Origin: Streptomyces sp. NBC_00414
Lineage (GTDB): Bacteria > Actinomycetota > Actinomycetes > Streptomycetales > Streptomycetaceae
Direction of reading: 5' to 3'
Assembly: GCF_036038375.1 (NCBI RefSeq)
Contig: NZ_CP107935.1
Location: forward strand, 5,394,001 to 5,458,000
DNA length: 64,000 nt
Positions 32,482-41,731 of the stretch are shown one piece after another (position 1 is the stretch's first letter; each line of letters opens with the position of its first letter). The position numbers and the translations under genes were made by a program. The notes beneath the pieces are model-generated. The model did no database searches, was not told the DNA's origin, and worked only from the letters and a program-made list of their open reading frames with translations.

Positions 32482-33372
32482 TCACCTGCGCAGCAGTTCC
32501 CGTATCGCCCCGACGACCGTGTCGGGGGCCTCCTCCGCCATGAAGTGGCCGCACGAGACGGTGGTGTGCCGCAGGTCGTCCGCCCACGCGGACCACAGCG
32601 CGACGGCGTCGAACCCGAGGGCGGAACCCCAGTCCTGCTGGAGCACGCTCACCGGCATCCGCAGCCGGTTGCCGGCCTCGCGGTCGGCCAGGTCGTGCGT
32701 GACGTCGACACCCGCGGAGGCGCGGTAGTCCGCGACGATCGACGGGACGGCCGCGCGGGACGCCGCGAGGTAGGCGGCGCGGACGTCCGGCGGCACGGCG
32801 GCCGGGTCACGCGTCCAGGCGTCCAGGAAGTGGCCGAAGAACGCGTCCGGGCTCGCCCCGATCAACTGCTCGGGCAGGCCGGGCGGTTGGGCCATCAGAT
32901 AGAGGTGGAAGCCGATCGCGGCCGACGTCCCGCGCATCACCTCCCACATGTCGAGCGTCGGCAGGACGTCCAGCGAGGCGAGGTGGGTGACCGCCTCCGG
33001 GTGGTCGAGGCCGGCCCGGATCGCGACGAGGGCGCCCCGGTCGTGGCCGACCAGCGCGAAACGGTCGTGCCCCAGCGCCCTGGCGACCGCGACCACGTCG
33101 GCGGCCATCGCGCGCTTCGAGTACGTGGTCCCGTCGGGGTCGGCGGGCTTGTCGCTGGCTCCGTAGCCGCGGAGGTCGGGGCAGATGACGGTGTGCTCGG
33201 CCGCGAGTTCTGTTGCCACGTGGCGCCACATCAGGTTGGTCTGCGGGAAGCCGTGGAGGAGGACGAGGGGGGTTCCCGTGCTGCCCCCTACGGCGACGTT
33301 CAGCTCCGCTGCGGTGGCGCCGGGGATGCGGTGGTCGGTGAAGCCCGGGATCGTGGGGCTCGGGTGGGTCAT
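32482..33372 (-). CDS. Alpha/beta hydrolase, haloacetate dehalogenase-like
   Basis: A 296-residue hydrolase with LVLLHGFPQTNLMWRHVA, ICPDLRGYGASDKP, the nucleophile elbow ALVGHDRGA (Asp nucleophile, as in haloalkanoate dehalogenases and epoxide hydrolases) and the late His in VSCGHFMAEEAPD. Asp rather than Ser at the elbow suggests attack on a C-halogen or epoxide bond. The ATG at 33372 has a CGAGGA sequence upstream. Lone gene, regulation not visible. Confidence 0.88.
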   Translation of the reverse strand: MTHPSPTIPGFTDHRIPGATAAELNVAVGGSTGTPLVLLHGFPQTNLMWRHVATELAAEHTVICPDLRGYGASDKPADPDGTTYSKRAMAADVVAVARALGHDRFALVGHDRGALVAIRAGLDHPEAVTHLASLDVLPTLDMWEVMRGTSAAIGFHLYLMAQPPGLPEQLIGASPDAFFGHFLDAWTRDPAAVPPDVRAAYLAASRAAVPSIVADYRASAGVDVTHDLADREAGNRLRMPVSVLQQDWGSALGFDAVALWSAWADDLRHTTVSCGHFMAEEAPDTVVGAIRELLRR

Positions 33373-33570
33373 GGGGTTCCTCGGAGGTGTGTCGGGTGCG
33401 GGTCGGTGGGGGCTGGGCGCGCCCACGCGGGAGCCGCACATGTCACGGCCCCGCGCCCCTGACGGGGCTGGGGTGGGCCCGGTTCCAGGGTGGGGGGTGT
33501 GAATCAGCGGACGATCAGTGGTGTGGGCGCAGTAGCGTGGGACGGGTACGAAAGGCCAGGTGAGGAGCGG

Positions 33571-35787
33571 ATGGTGGCGGTCGTGTTCGGGGTGCTCGGG
33601 CCGACGGTCGCCCACGCCGAGGACGGGCGGGAGCTCGCCCTGAAGGGGCCGCGGCACCGGGCCGTGCTGGCCCGGCTGATCGTGGCCCGCCGCCGGGTCG
33701 TGCCCGTCTCCCGGCTGGTCGAGGACCTGTGGACGGATCCGCCCGCCGGTGCCGTGGGCGCCGTCCAGACCTTCGTGGCCGCCCTGCGGCGCGCCCTGGA
33801 ACCGGCGCGGCCACCGCGCACCCCGGCCCGGCTGCTGGTCACCGACGGCCCCGGATACGCGCTGCGGGCCGCGCCCGACGCGGTGGACGCCTGGCGCTTC
33901 GAGACCGCGCTCGCCGCGGCGGCCGGCCTGTCCGCACCTGAGGCCCTCTCGGCCCTGGAGGAGGCGCTGGGCCGGTGGCGGGGCCCCGCATACGCCGAGT
34001 TCGCCGGGGAGGACTGGTCCCGGGCCGAACGCGCCCGGCTCGCCGAACTGCGCCTCCAGGCCGTGGAACGGCGGGCCGAGACCCTGCTGGCACTGGGCCG
34101 CCCCGCCGACGCGGTCCCCGACCTGGACGCCCACCTCACCGACCACCCCTGGCGGGAGAACGCCTGGCGCCTGCTGGCCCTCGCCCTCTACCGCCAACAC
34201 CGTCAGGGCGACGCCCTGGCAATCCTCCGCCGGGCCCGACAGGTCCTGGTGACCCAACTGGCAGTAGACCCGGGCCCCCACCTACGCCGCCTGGAACAGA
34301 ACATCCTCACCCAGTCCCCCACCTTGGACCTGCCCCCCGGCACGGCCCCACCGACCAACCCACCCCACCCCCCGCCCACCCAGGGGCGCGGGGAACTGCG
34401 CGCTCAGCCTTCACGTCCCGCACCGGACAACACTCCCGCACCCCCGCCCACCCAGGGGCGCGGGGAACTGCGCACTCAGCCTTCACGGCCCGCACCGGAC
34501 AACACTCCCGCACCCCCGCCCACCCAGAGGCGCGGGGAACGGCGCACCCAGCCCCCACGGCCCGCACCCGACAGCGCGACCGATGCCACAGCCCAGCTGT
34601 GGACCACCGCGGCCACGGCCTACGACCGCACAGTCGCCGGCGGCGCCAGAACCCGCCTGGACTCCACCATCGGCCTGCTCCGCAACCTCGCGGTCACAGG
34701 CGGCGCAGGCCTGGAGGAGGCCCGCCGCCACCGCACGGCGGCCATCACCGCCGCGGAGGAGTTCGCCGACCCGGAGCTGACCGCCAGAGTGATCGGCGCG
34801 TACGACGTCCCGGCGATCTGGACCCGCGCGGACGACCCCACGGCGGCAGCCGAGATCGTGGCAGCCGCGGAACGAACCCTCAAAGCCCTCCCGCCGGGCG
34901 CCCGCGCCCACGACCCGGCCCGCTGCCGCCTCCTGACCACCATCGCCCTGGAAACCCGCGGCGCGGCCGGCCCGCGAGGCCCCCAGGCCGCACGCGAGGC
35001 GGAAGCGCTGGCCCGCCGCCTCGACGACCCCCCACTGCTGGCCTTCGCCCTCAACGGCGCGTTCATGCAGTCCTTCACCCGCGCGGGCCTCGCCCCACGC
35101 CGGGACGCGATCGGCGCGGAACTCGTCGAACTGTCCGCGCGCCACGGCCTGGTGACCTACGAGGTCCTCGGCCACCTCATCCGTCTCCAGGCCCGCGCGG
35201 CCCTCGGCGACCTCGCCGCGGCGGACCTCCACGCGGCCGCCGCCGACCGCCTCGCCGAGCGCCACGAACTGCCCCTCGTGGGCGTCTTCACCGAGTGGTA
35301 CGGAGCCCTGCGGCTCAGCGCGACCGGACAGCCCGCCCAGGCGGAGGAGGCGTACCGGACGGCCGCCGCCCGCCTGCACGGCGGCGGCATGCCCGGCCTG
35401 GAACGCGGCCTCCTCCCCCTCGCACTCCTCTGCCTGCGCCTGACCCACGGCCTCCCGCCGGACGCGTACCCGGCCCCGGACGCGGCCCCGGATCCACGGA
35501 CCGACTGGGGCCCCTACCTCCCCTGGGCCGAGCCGTTCACGCTGCTCGAAGCAGGCCGCCGCACCGAGGCCCGTACCGCCCTGCGCGCCGTCCCGGAACC
35601 CCCGCACGACCTCCTGTACGAGGCCTGCTGCGCCCTGGAGGCAGAGGCCGCCCGCCGTCTCGGCGACCGCGCCGCGCTGGAACGCGCCCGCGACCGGCTG
35701 CGCCCCGCCGCCGCCGAATTCGCGGGCGCGGGCAGCGGGTTGCTCACCCTGGGCCCGGTCGAGCGGTACCTCACCGACCGGGACTGA
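33571..35787 (+). CDS. SARP/BTAD-family regulator with three in-frame repeat insertions
   Basis: A 738-residue regulator. Residues 1-95 are an OmpR-type DNA-binding domain (VFGVLGPTVAHAEDGRELAL, VLARLIVARRRVVPVSRLVE). Residues about 100-245 are the bacterial transcriptional activation domain. Residues about 345-735 are TPR-like repeats with no NB-ARC ATPase in between. The linker (residues 272-340) is three 24-residue repeats, GRGELRAQPSRPAPDNTPAP plus PPTQ, which are the translated form of the chromosome's dispersed repeat. The ATG at 33571 follows AGGAG. Members of this family activate antibiotic pathways, but no cluster is adjacent. Confidence 0.9.
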   Translation: MVAVVFGVLGPTVAHAEDGRELALKGPRHRAVLARLIVARRRVVPVSRLVEDLWTDPPAGAVGAVQTFVAALRRALEPARPPRTPARLLVTDGPGYALRAAPDAVDAWRFETALAAAAGLSAPEALSALEEALGRWRGPAYAEFAGEDWSRAERARLAELRLQAVERRAETLLALGRPADAVPDLDAHLTDHPWRENAWRLLALALYRQHRQGDALAILRRARQVLVTQLAVDPGPHLRRLEQNILTQSPTLDLPPGTAPPTNPPHPPPTQGRGELRAQPSRPAPDNTPAPPPTQGRGELRTQPSRPAPDNTPAPPPTQRRGERRTQPPRPAPDSATDATAQLWTTAATAYDRTVAGGARTRLDSTIGLLRNLAVTGGAGLEEARRHRTAAITAAEEFADPELTARVIGAYDVPAIWTRADDPTAAAEIVAAAERTLKALPPGARAHDPARCRLLTTIALETRGAAGPRGPQAAREAEALARRLDDPPLLAFALNGAFMQSFTRAGLAPRRDAIGAELVELSARHGLVTYEVLGHLIRLQARAALGDLAAADLHAAAADRLAERHELPLVGVFTEWYGALRLSATGQPAQAEEAYRTAAARLHGGGMPGLERGLLPLALLCLRLTHGLPPDAYPAPDAAPDPRTDWGPYLPWAEPFTLLEAGRRTEARTALRAVPEPPHDLLYEACCALEAEAARRLGDRAALERARDRLRPAAAEFAGAGSGLLTLGPVERYLTDRD
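34384..34572 (+). repeat. 72-bp in-frame array of the dispersed repeat inside the SARP gene
   Basis: Forward cores at 34383-34401, 34455-34473 and 34527-34545, exactly 72 bases apart (24 codons). The first two units are almost identical; the third has a GAGGCGCGGGGAACGGCGC core. The array keeps the reading frame open. Confidence 0.92.
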
Positions 35788-35835
35788 CAGGGCGTACCCG
35801 CGGTACCAGCTCGCCCCGACTCGGCTCGAATCAGC

Positions 35836-36804
35836 TCAGCTCAGCTCGTCGGGGTCCACCTCGTCGCGGTCCACCAGGTCCTCGTCGGCGTCCTGCTCGG
35901 CGGGCGGCTGGACGGAGGGCTGGTCCGAGTCCGGGGCGGACTCCGCAGCGGACTCCGAAGCCGGGGCGGGAGACGAAGGGGGAGCCGCCGGCGTCCGGCC
36001 CGCGAGGACCTCCTGGAGGCGCTTCGTGCCGGCCTCGGCGGCGCGCCGGGTGTCCTCGGCGTCCACGTCGTCCAGACCGCCGTCGGTGAGGGAGAGCGCG
36101 CTGTCGCCGACCCGTACGGCGGCGAAGTCCAGGGTGAGCACGGCGGGCCAGCCGCCGCCGTCACCGCTCACGGTCACCCGCAGGCCCTCGCCCGCCTCGC
36201 CCAGGCCGGGCAGCGGCGCGGACACGGTCCGGACGGTGAACTGCCCGCCCCTGACATCCGTGGCCGTGAACTGCCCGCAGGTCGCCGGCACCGTCTTCAG
36301 CCAGGCCAGCGAGGAGTCCAGCGCCGCCCGCTCGTACGCCCCGACCCGGTAGCGCAGCTGCGCCCCGTCGCCCGTGTCGTCAAAGCCGGTCGCCGCACGG
36401 GATCCGGCGGGCTCGCCCAGCAGGTTCTCGGCGTACAGGCCGTCCAGCAGCCGCTGGCAGTCGGTGACGTCCGCCGTCCCCTTGAGGAGGGCGTCCCGCC
36501 AGGTCGCGGCGCCCTGGGTCGGCGTCCAGTCGCCGCCCAGATCCGCGGGGGTGACCAGCGCCGACTTCGCCTGCGCGTCGGTGAGCGTGGGCGCGACGGT
36601 GACCGACGGGGAGGGCGACTGTGCCCGCGCGGCCACGGGGGAGGAGGAGGCCGCCGCGTCGTCCCCCGCTCCGGTGCCGCCACCACCGCCGGCGCCCGAG
36701 CATCCGGCCGTCGCGAGCAGCGCGGCCACCGCCAGGACCGGGACGAGGGCCGGCCCGAGGGCGGGGGCGGTACGCCGGTGACGGCGGGGCGGACGGTTCA
36801 GCAC
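35836..36804 (-). CDS. Secreted lipoprotein, unknown function
   Basis: A 322-residue protein with a basic N-terminus (MLNRPPRRHRRTAPALGPAL), a hydrophobic signal and the lipobox LLATAGC (Cys lipidated, about residue 35). The mature part has a Gly/Ala/Ser-rich spacer, then an alpha/beta domain (LTDAQAKSALVTPADLGGDW, TPTQGAATWRDALLKG, with two Cys in VTDCQRLLDG and ATCGQFTATD) and an acidic Pro/Glu-rich tail. This arrangement is common for Streptomyces surface lipoproteins. The binding partner is unknown. Its gene ends 48 bases from the convergent SARP gene. Confidence 0.8.
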   Translation of the reverse strand: MLNRPPRRHRRTAPALGPALVPVLAVAALLATAGCSGAGGGGGTGAGDDAAASSSPVAARAQSPSPSVTVAPTLTDAQAKSALVTPADLGGDWTPTQGAATWRDALLKGTADVTDCQRLLDGLYAENLLGEPAGSRAATGFDDTGDGAQLRYRVGAYERAALDSSLAWLKTVPATCGQFTATDVRGGQFTVRTVSAPLPGLGEAGEGLRVTVSGDGGGWPAVLTLDFAAVRVGDSALSLTDGGLDDVDAEDTRRAAEAGTKRLQEVLAGRTPAAPPSSPAPASESAAESAPDSDQPSVQPPAEQDADEDLVDRDEVDPDELS

Positions 36805-36947
36805 GGATGCCTCCTACGGCTCCCGACGACAGGGAATCTGCTGGATCTCCTCCCACGGCACCATCGCGCGGCCCCTCCCACCAGCGCACCGGGCCGACCG
36901 GGTGAGCCCGGGATGCCCTTGTCCCTTCCCGCGGCCACACTGGGCCC

Positions 36948-38792
36948 ATGCCGGGAAGGATCGAGGACTACGCCCTCGTCGGAGACCTGCTGACCGCCGC
37001 CCTCATCGGCCGCGACGGCAGCCTCGACTGGCTGTGCCTGCCCCGCTTCGACTCCCCCGCCTGTTTCGCCGCGCTGCTGGGCGACGAGAACAACGGCCGC
37101 TGGCGGATCGCCCCGGTGGCCGCGTACGACAGCCCCGGCGCCCCGGCCGCCACCCGCCGCTACCGAGGGGACTCCCTGGTCCTGGAGACCGAGTGGGAGA
37201 CGGACACCGGCCGGGCCACCGTCGTCGACTTCATGCCGCGCCGCGACGGCGCCCCCAGCGTCGTACGCGTCGTCGAAGGCGTGTCCGGCACGGTCGACCT
37301 GCGCATGGACCTGCGGCTGCGCTTCGAGTACGGGAGCGTGGTGCCCTGGATGCACCGCGAGCACGGGCAGCTCACCGGGGTCGCCGGACCCGAGGCGGTG
37401 CGCCTGTCCACCCCCGTTCCGCTGGCCGCGCACGGACACGCCCACACCGCCGACTTCACCGTCACCGCGGGCGAACGGATCCCCTCCGTGCTGACCTGGC
37501 AGCCCTCCCACCTGCCCGCCCCCGCCCCCGTGGACCCCTTCGAGGCGCTGCGCCGCACCGAGGAGTACTGGAGCCGCTGGCTGGAGCCCTTCACGTACGA
37601 CGGCACCTACCGCGAAGCGGTCGTACGCTCCCTCATCACCCTCAAGGCCCTCACCTACGAGCCGACCGGCGGGATCGTCGCCGCACCCACCACCTCCCTG
37701 CCCGAACAGCCCGGCGGGGTACGCAACTGGGACTACCGCTACTGCTGGCTGCGCGACGCCGGAATGACCCTGGAGGCCCTGCTGCGCAGCGGCTTCACCG
37801 CCGAGGCCGACGCCTGGCGCGGCTGGCTGGAACGGGCGGTGGCCGGCCGCCCGCAGGACATCCAGATCATGTACGGCATCGGCGGCGAACGCAGGCTCAC
37901 CGAGTGGACGGCCGACTGGCTGCCCGGGTACGAGGGTTCGCGGCCGGTGCGGATCGGCAACGGCGCCGCCCTGCAGCAACAGCTCGACGTACCGGGCGAG
38001 TTGATGGACACCCTTGCTCTGACGCTGAGTTCGGGACTGCGGCCCCAGCGGCATCTCGTCGCGCTCCAGCGGGCCGTGCTCGACCATCTGGAGAAGGTGT
38101 GGTCCCGGCCCGACCAGGGACTGTGGGAGATGCGCGGCGAGCCCCGCCACCACGTCCACTCCAAGGTCATGTGCTGGGTCGCCTTCGACCGGGCGGTGCG
38201 GCTGGCCGAGGACCACGGGCGCCCCGGGCCCGTCGCCCACTGGCGCGAGATCCGGGACCGTATCCACCGGGAGGTGTGCGAGCGGGGCTTCGACCCGGCG
38301 CGCGGCACGTTCACGCAGTCCTACGGTTCGCGCGCGCTGGACGCCGCGCTGCTCCTCATCCCGCGGACCGGCTTCCTGCCGCCGGACGACCCGAGGGTGA
38401 CCGGCACGGTCGCCGCCGTCGAACGCGAGCTGGCGAACGGCGACGGTCTGGTCCGCCGCTACTCGACGGGCCCGAGCACCAGCACGGGCGCCGGCAGCGG
38501 CGGGTCCGGGAGTACGGACGGCCTCACCGGTGGCGAGGGCGCCTTCCTGGCCTGCTCCTTCTGGCTCGCGGACGCCCTGCGGCTGACCGGCCGCGAGGAG
38601 GAGGCCCGGGCCCTGTTCGAACGGCTGCTGCTCCTGCGCAACGACGTCGGCCTGCTGGCGGAGGAGTACGACCCCGTCGCCGGACGCCAACTGGGCAATT
38701 TCCCACAGGCGTTCACGCACGTGCCCCTCATCAGAGCGGCCTACGAACTCGACCGCCACGCGACCGGTCGTCCACGAAAACTTGTTCTGTGA
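36948..38792 (+). CDS. Glycoside hydrolase family 15 enzyme (trehalase/glucoamylase-like)
   Basis: A 614-residue cytoplasmic GH15 protein. The N-terminal beta-sandwich (IEDYALVGDLLTAALIGRDG, SLDWLCLPRFDSPACFAALL) is followed by the (alpha/alpha)6 barrel with GGVRNWDYRYCWLRDAGMTL, LWEMRGEPRHHVHSKVMCWV (catalytic acid Glu) and EEYDPVAGRQLGNFPQAFTH (catalytic base Glu). In actinobacteria this family includes trehalases and other alpha-glucosidases. There is no signal peptide. The motif set is complete, so it should be active. Confidence 0.93.
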   Translation: MPGRIEDYALVGDLLTAALIGRDGSLDWLCLPRFDSPACFAALLGDENNGRWRIAPVAAYDSPGAPAATRRYRGDSLVLETEWETDTGRATVVDFMPRRDGAPSVVRVVEGVSGTVDLRMDLRLRFEYGSVVPWMHREHGQLTGVAGPEAVRLSTPVPLAAHGHAHTADFTVTAGERIPSVLTWQPSHLPAPAPVDPFEALRRTEEYWSRWLEPFTYDGTYREAVVRSLITLKALTYEPTGGIVAAPTTSLPEQPGGVRNWDYRYCWLRDAGMTLEALLRSGFTAEADAWRGWLERAVAGRPQDIQIMYGIGGERRLTEWTADWLPGYEGSRPVRIGNGAALQQQLDVPGELMDTLALTLSSGLRPQRHLVALQRAVLDHLEKVWSRPDQGLWEMRGEPRHHVHSKVMCWVAFDRAVRLAEDHGRPGPVAHWREIRDRIHREVCERGFDPARGTFTQSYGSRALDAALLLIPRTGFLPPDDPRVTGTVAAVERELANGDGLVRRYSTGPSTSTGAGSGGSGSTDGLTGGEGAFLACSFWLADALRLTGREEEARALFERLLLLRNDVGLLAEEYDPVAGRQLGNFPQAFTHVPLIRAAYELDRHATGRPRKLVL

Positions 38793-38833
38793 AGTGCCGG
38801 TGAATCCTGGGCGTCTTCTGCAAGGCTGACCGA

Positions 38834-39820
38834 ATGCCGACCCTTTACAGAAGACTGCTCGGAATCCTTCCCCGGATAGGCGTGAAGGTGGTCGATCTCG
38901 GTCCCGGTACCTCCCTGCTGTTCCGGCGGGGCGATCGGACCGTCCTGCCGGTGGGAGGCGGCGCCGATCTGGTGACCCGCGGCAAGAGCCGGTACGCGGT
39001 CACGGACGCCGGGACGGACACCTGGGTGGTGGCCCGAGGGTCCGCGCAGCGGAGCGTGAGGAGTGTTCCCCTCGGCGACACCGGCGCGCGTCTGCTCCTC
39101 GACAAGGCGGTGCCGGCGGACGGGGAGCGGGAGTTCCAGCTCGCCGCCGCCCACTACCTGTGCACCCAGCATGTGGCCGCGCTGCTGGAACTGAACCGCG
39201 TGAACTGCGTGTTCGACGTCGGGGCCAACAGCGGGCAGTACGGGAAGGGCCTGCGGCGCTTCGGCTACACGGGGCGCATCGTGTCGTTCGAGCCGGTCGC
39301 CGCCACGTTCGCGAAGCTGCAGAAGTCCGCGGAGAACGACCCGGACTGGCATGTGTACAACTTCGCGCTCGGCCGCGAGGAGGGCGTCCAGTCCATTCAC
39401 GTGGACTGGAAGTCCATGAACTCCCTGCTCCCGCCCAGCGAGTACGGCAAGGAGCGCTATCGGCGGTTCGCCAAGGGGCGCACCGAGGAGATCGAGATCC
39501 GGCGGCTCGACGACGTCATGCAGAAGGCGCTGGAAGGGGTCGAGAACCCCCGGCCGTATCTGAAGATGGACACGCAGGGCTTCGACATGGAGGTGTTCGC
39601 CGGGGCGGGCGAGCGGATCTCGGAGTTCGTCGGGATGCAGTCCGAGGTGGCCGCTCTGCGGCTGTACGAGGGGAGTCCGGCGATGGGGGACGCTGTCGCC
39701 GCGTACGAGGCGGCGGGGTTCGGGGTGACGGGGATGTACCCCGTCACCCGGGAGCCTGCCACCGGGCGAGTCGTGGAGTTCGACTGCGTGATGGTCCGCG
39801 CACCGTCGGTTGCGGGCTGA
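38834..39820 (+). CDS. FkbM-family methyltransferase
   Basis: A 328-residue SAM-dependent methyltransferase. A basic N-terminal region of about 110 residues precedes the FkbM domain with VFDVGANSGQYGKGLRRFGY (motif I), IVSFEPVAATFAKLQ, HVYNFALGREEGVQSIHVDW, IRRLDDVMQ and LKMDTQGFDMEVFAGAGE. FkbM enzymes methylate hydroxyls of sugars or small molecules. The start is 41 bases after the GH15 gene, so the two may be co-transcribed, which could point to a carbohydrate substrate. Confidence 0.9.
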   Translation: MPTLYRRLLGILPRIGVKVVDLGPGTSLLFRRGDRTVLPVGGGADLVTRGKSRYAVTDAGTDTWVVARGSAQRSVRSVPLGDTGARLLLDKAVPADGEREFQLAAAHYLCTQHVAALLELNRVNCVFDVGANSGQYGKGLRRFGYTGRIVSFEPVAATFAKLQKSAENDPDWHVYNFALGREEGVQSIHVDWKSMNSLLPPSEYGKERYRRFAKGRTEEIEIRRLDDVMQKALEGVENPRPYLKMDTQGFDMEVFAGAGERISEFVGMQSEVAALRLYEGSPAMGDAVAAYEAAGFGVTGMYPVTREPATGRVVEFDCVMVRAPSVAG

Positions 39821-39832
39821 GCCTCACCGATT

Positions 39833-39948
39833 GCGCCGTTCCCCGCGCCCCTAGGAGAGACGTCGGCTGCGGGTCCGCTTCGGCTGGCCGCGCAGTTCTC
39901 CGCGCCCCTAAAGGCGGGGCCCGCCTTTAGGGGCGCGGGGAACTGCGC
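39833..39948. repeat. Dispersed repeat cluster; 29-bp-armed near-perfect palindrome
   Basis: A reverse core at 39833-39851, then a reverse core at 39890-39908 and a forward core at 39930-39948. The last two form arms 39890-39918 and 39920-39948 around one central base with a single mismatch. This occupies the first part of the 330-base gap before the kinase; the remainder shows a small TCGTGCG palindrome at 40081-40095 and no gene. Confidence 0.9.
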
Positions 39949-40150
39949 GCTCAGCCCCCACCGGGCCCGCAGCCGAACTTCCCCGGGCGCCCCGCCAGGG
40001 CATTGGCGGCGCATCGGCGTGCGTCGGCAAGGTCGCGGGATCGGTAGGCTGTGGCCACTGCGAATCCCCCCACCTCGCGCTCGTGCGTCGCACGAAGTGC
40101 CGTTCGCGGTCTTCGTGTTGGCCTTCTGACGTGTTGAGGATGATTCGCTG

Positions 40151-41698
40151 GTGCTCGTCGCGGAGCGGTATCGGTTGCAGGAGTCCATCGGCCGCGGTGG
40201 GATGGGCGAGGTGTGGCAGGCCACCGACGAGGTGCTCGGCCGGGCCGTGGCCGTCAAACTGCTGCTGGGGGACGAGGCGGACAGCGCCGCGTCCGCACGG
40301 TTCCGGCTGGAGGCACAGACCGCGGCCAGGCTCAGCCACCCGTACGTCGTCGCCGTCTTCGACTTCGGCGCCTGGGACAACCGCTTCTACCTGGTCATGG
40401 AGCTGGTCGAGGGCCGCAGTCTCGCCCAGGAGCTGACCGCGTCCGGCACCCTCGGCGTGGAACGGGTGGCGACCATCGCCGCCCAGGCCGCCGCCGGGCT
40501 CGCCGCCGCGCACCGCGAGGGGATCGTGCACCGGGACATCAAGCCCGGCAACCTCCTCGCGGACGCCCAGGGCACCGTGAAGATCGGCGACTTCGGCATC
40601 GCCCGCTTCGTCGACGACCCGTCGTCCGCGCTCACCACGGCCGGCCAGATCGTCGGTACGAGCCTCTACCTCGCCCCCGAACGCGCCCTGGGCCGACCGG
40701 CGTCAGCCGCCTCGGACGTGTACTCGCTGGGCTGCGTGCTCTACCAACTGCTCACCGGCAGACCGCCGTTCCAGGGCGAGAGCGCGACGATCACCCTGCA
40801 CCAGCACATCGACATGGCGCCGGTGCCGCCCCGTGAGCGCGGTGTCCAGCTGCCGCCCGCCTTCGAGAACTACCTCCTCGGTCTCCTCGCCAAGCAGCCC
40901 GAGGACCGGCCCACGGCCCATGAGGTCGCGGACTGGTTCGCCGGGGGAGCCTGGCAGGGGCGGGCCGAGCCGCTGCCGGTGGCCGCGCAGCAGCCGCGCA
41001 CCCAGGTGTCGTACGCGTCCGCGCCGCCGCAGCCCGGGGGAGCCGACACCGGGGCCCCGACGACGTACCGGCTCCCGGCGGCCGGCCAGCCGGCCGGCCG
41101 CTCCGCCCACGCCGCCCGCTCCGGACCCCTGCCGTCCCAGGCGCCCCCGCCGCACTCGTCACCTTCGCCGCACCCGGCCCACTCCTCGCACTCCGCCCGT
41201 TCCGGGCCCTCGCGTCGGGCACGCCCGGCCGGTGGCGGAAGCGGCCGGGGCGGTGTCGGGACCGCGGTCCGTCGCAGGCCCCGGGTGTTCGGCATCCTCG
41301 CCGGTGCCGTGCTCTTCGTGCTGGCCGTGCTGGCGGGCATGTCGATGTTCTCGCCGGACAAGACCGGGTCGGAGGGCGGTTCGAAGGACGCGACGCCCTC
41401 CGCGGGCGCGACCGGGGGGTCGTCCGGCCGGCCGGCCACCGGGGTGCCCGTGGCCGGGTCGGTGGACCAGGACGACGATCAGGGTCAGGACCAGGAGTCC
41501 GGGACCGCGCCCGACGTCAATACGGCGCCCACCGCGTCCCCCTCCCCCACGGAGGAGGTTCCGAAGGTCACACCGGACCCCGCCGAGGACGCGGAGAAGC
41601 CGGGTCCGAAGGACAGGGAAAAGGACAAGGGAAACGTGTCGGACGAGTACGTCGGTGACGACGACAGCGACGACGACGGGGACGACGGCGAGGAGTGA
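40151..41698 (+). CDS. Transmembrane Ser/Thr protein kinase
   Basis: A 515-residue receptor-type kinase. Residues 6-265 are a Hanks-type kinase domain: IGRGGMGEVW (glycine loop), VAVKLL (Lys), IVHRDIKPGNLL (catalytic loop), IGDFGIARF (DFG) and YLAPERALG (APE). A Pro/Ser/Ala-rich juxtamembrane region follows, then one membrane helix (RVFGILAGAVLFVLAVLAGM, about residues 376-395) and an acidic extracellular tail without PASTA repeats. The GTG at 40151 has GAGGA about ten bases upstream and an in-frame stop at 40127, so the start is well bounded. Confidence 0.93.
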   Translation: MLVAERYRLQESIGRGGMGEVWQATDEVLGRAVAVKLLLGDEADSAASARFRLEAQTAARLSHPYVVAVFDFGAWDNRFYLVMELVEGRSLAQELTASGTLGVERVATIAAQAAAGLAAAHREGIVHRDIKPGNLLADAQGTVKIGDFGIARFVDDPSSALTTAGQIVGTSLYLAPERALGRPASAASDVYSLGCVLYQLLTGRPPFQGESATITLHQHIDMAPVPPRERGVQLPPAFENYLLGLLAKQPEDRPTAHEVADWFAGGAWQGRAEPLPVAAQQPRTQVSYASAPPQPGGADTGAPTTYRLPAAGQPAGRSAHAARSGPLPSQAPPPHSSPSPHPAHSSHSARSGPSRRARPAGGGSGRGGVGTAVRRRPRVFGILAGAVLFVLAVLAGMSMFSPDKTGSEGGSKDATPSAGATGGSSGRPATGVPVAGSVDQDDDQGQDQESGTAPDVNTAPTASPSPTEEVPKVTPDPAEDAEKPGPKDREKDKGNVSDEYVGDDDSDDDGDDGEE

Positions 41699-41731
41699 GC
41701 GCCGGGCTGGACGGGAGGGGGCCGGACGCCC

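Noticed and set aside
33430..33460. Further copy of the dispersed repeat near CCCCGCGCCCCTGACGGGGC
   Set aside because: Only the CCCCGCGCCCC part matches; the AACTGCGC half is missing, so I did not count it.
36798..38759. 653-codon minus-strand ORF opposite the GH15 gene
   Set aside because: The plus-strand product has complete GH15 catalytic motifs. The opposite frame is a shadow.
31547..39820. Natural-product gene cluster suggested by TcmP-like, SARP and FkbM genes
   Set aside because: There are no polyketide, peptide or terpene synthase genes between them and the intervening genes are housekeeping-like. They are separate units.
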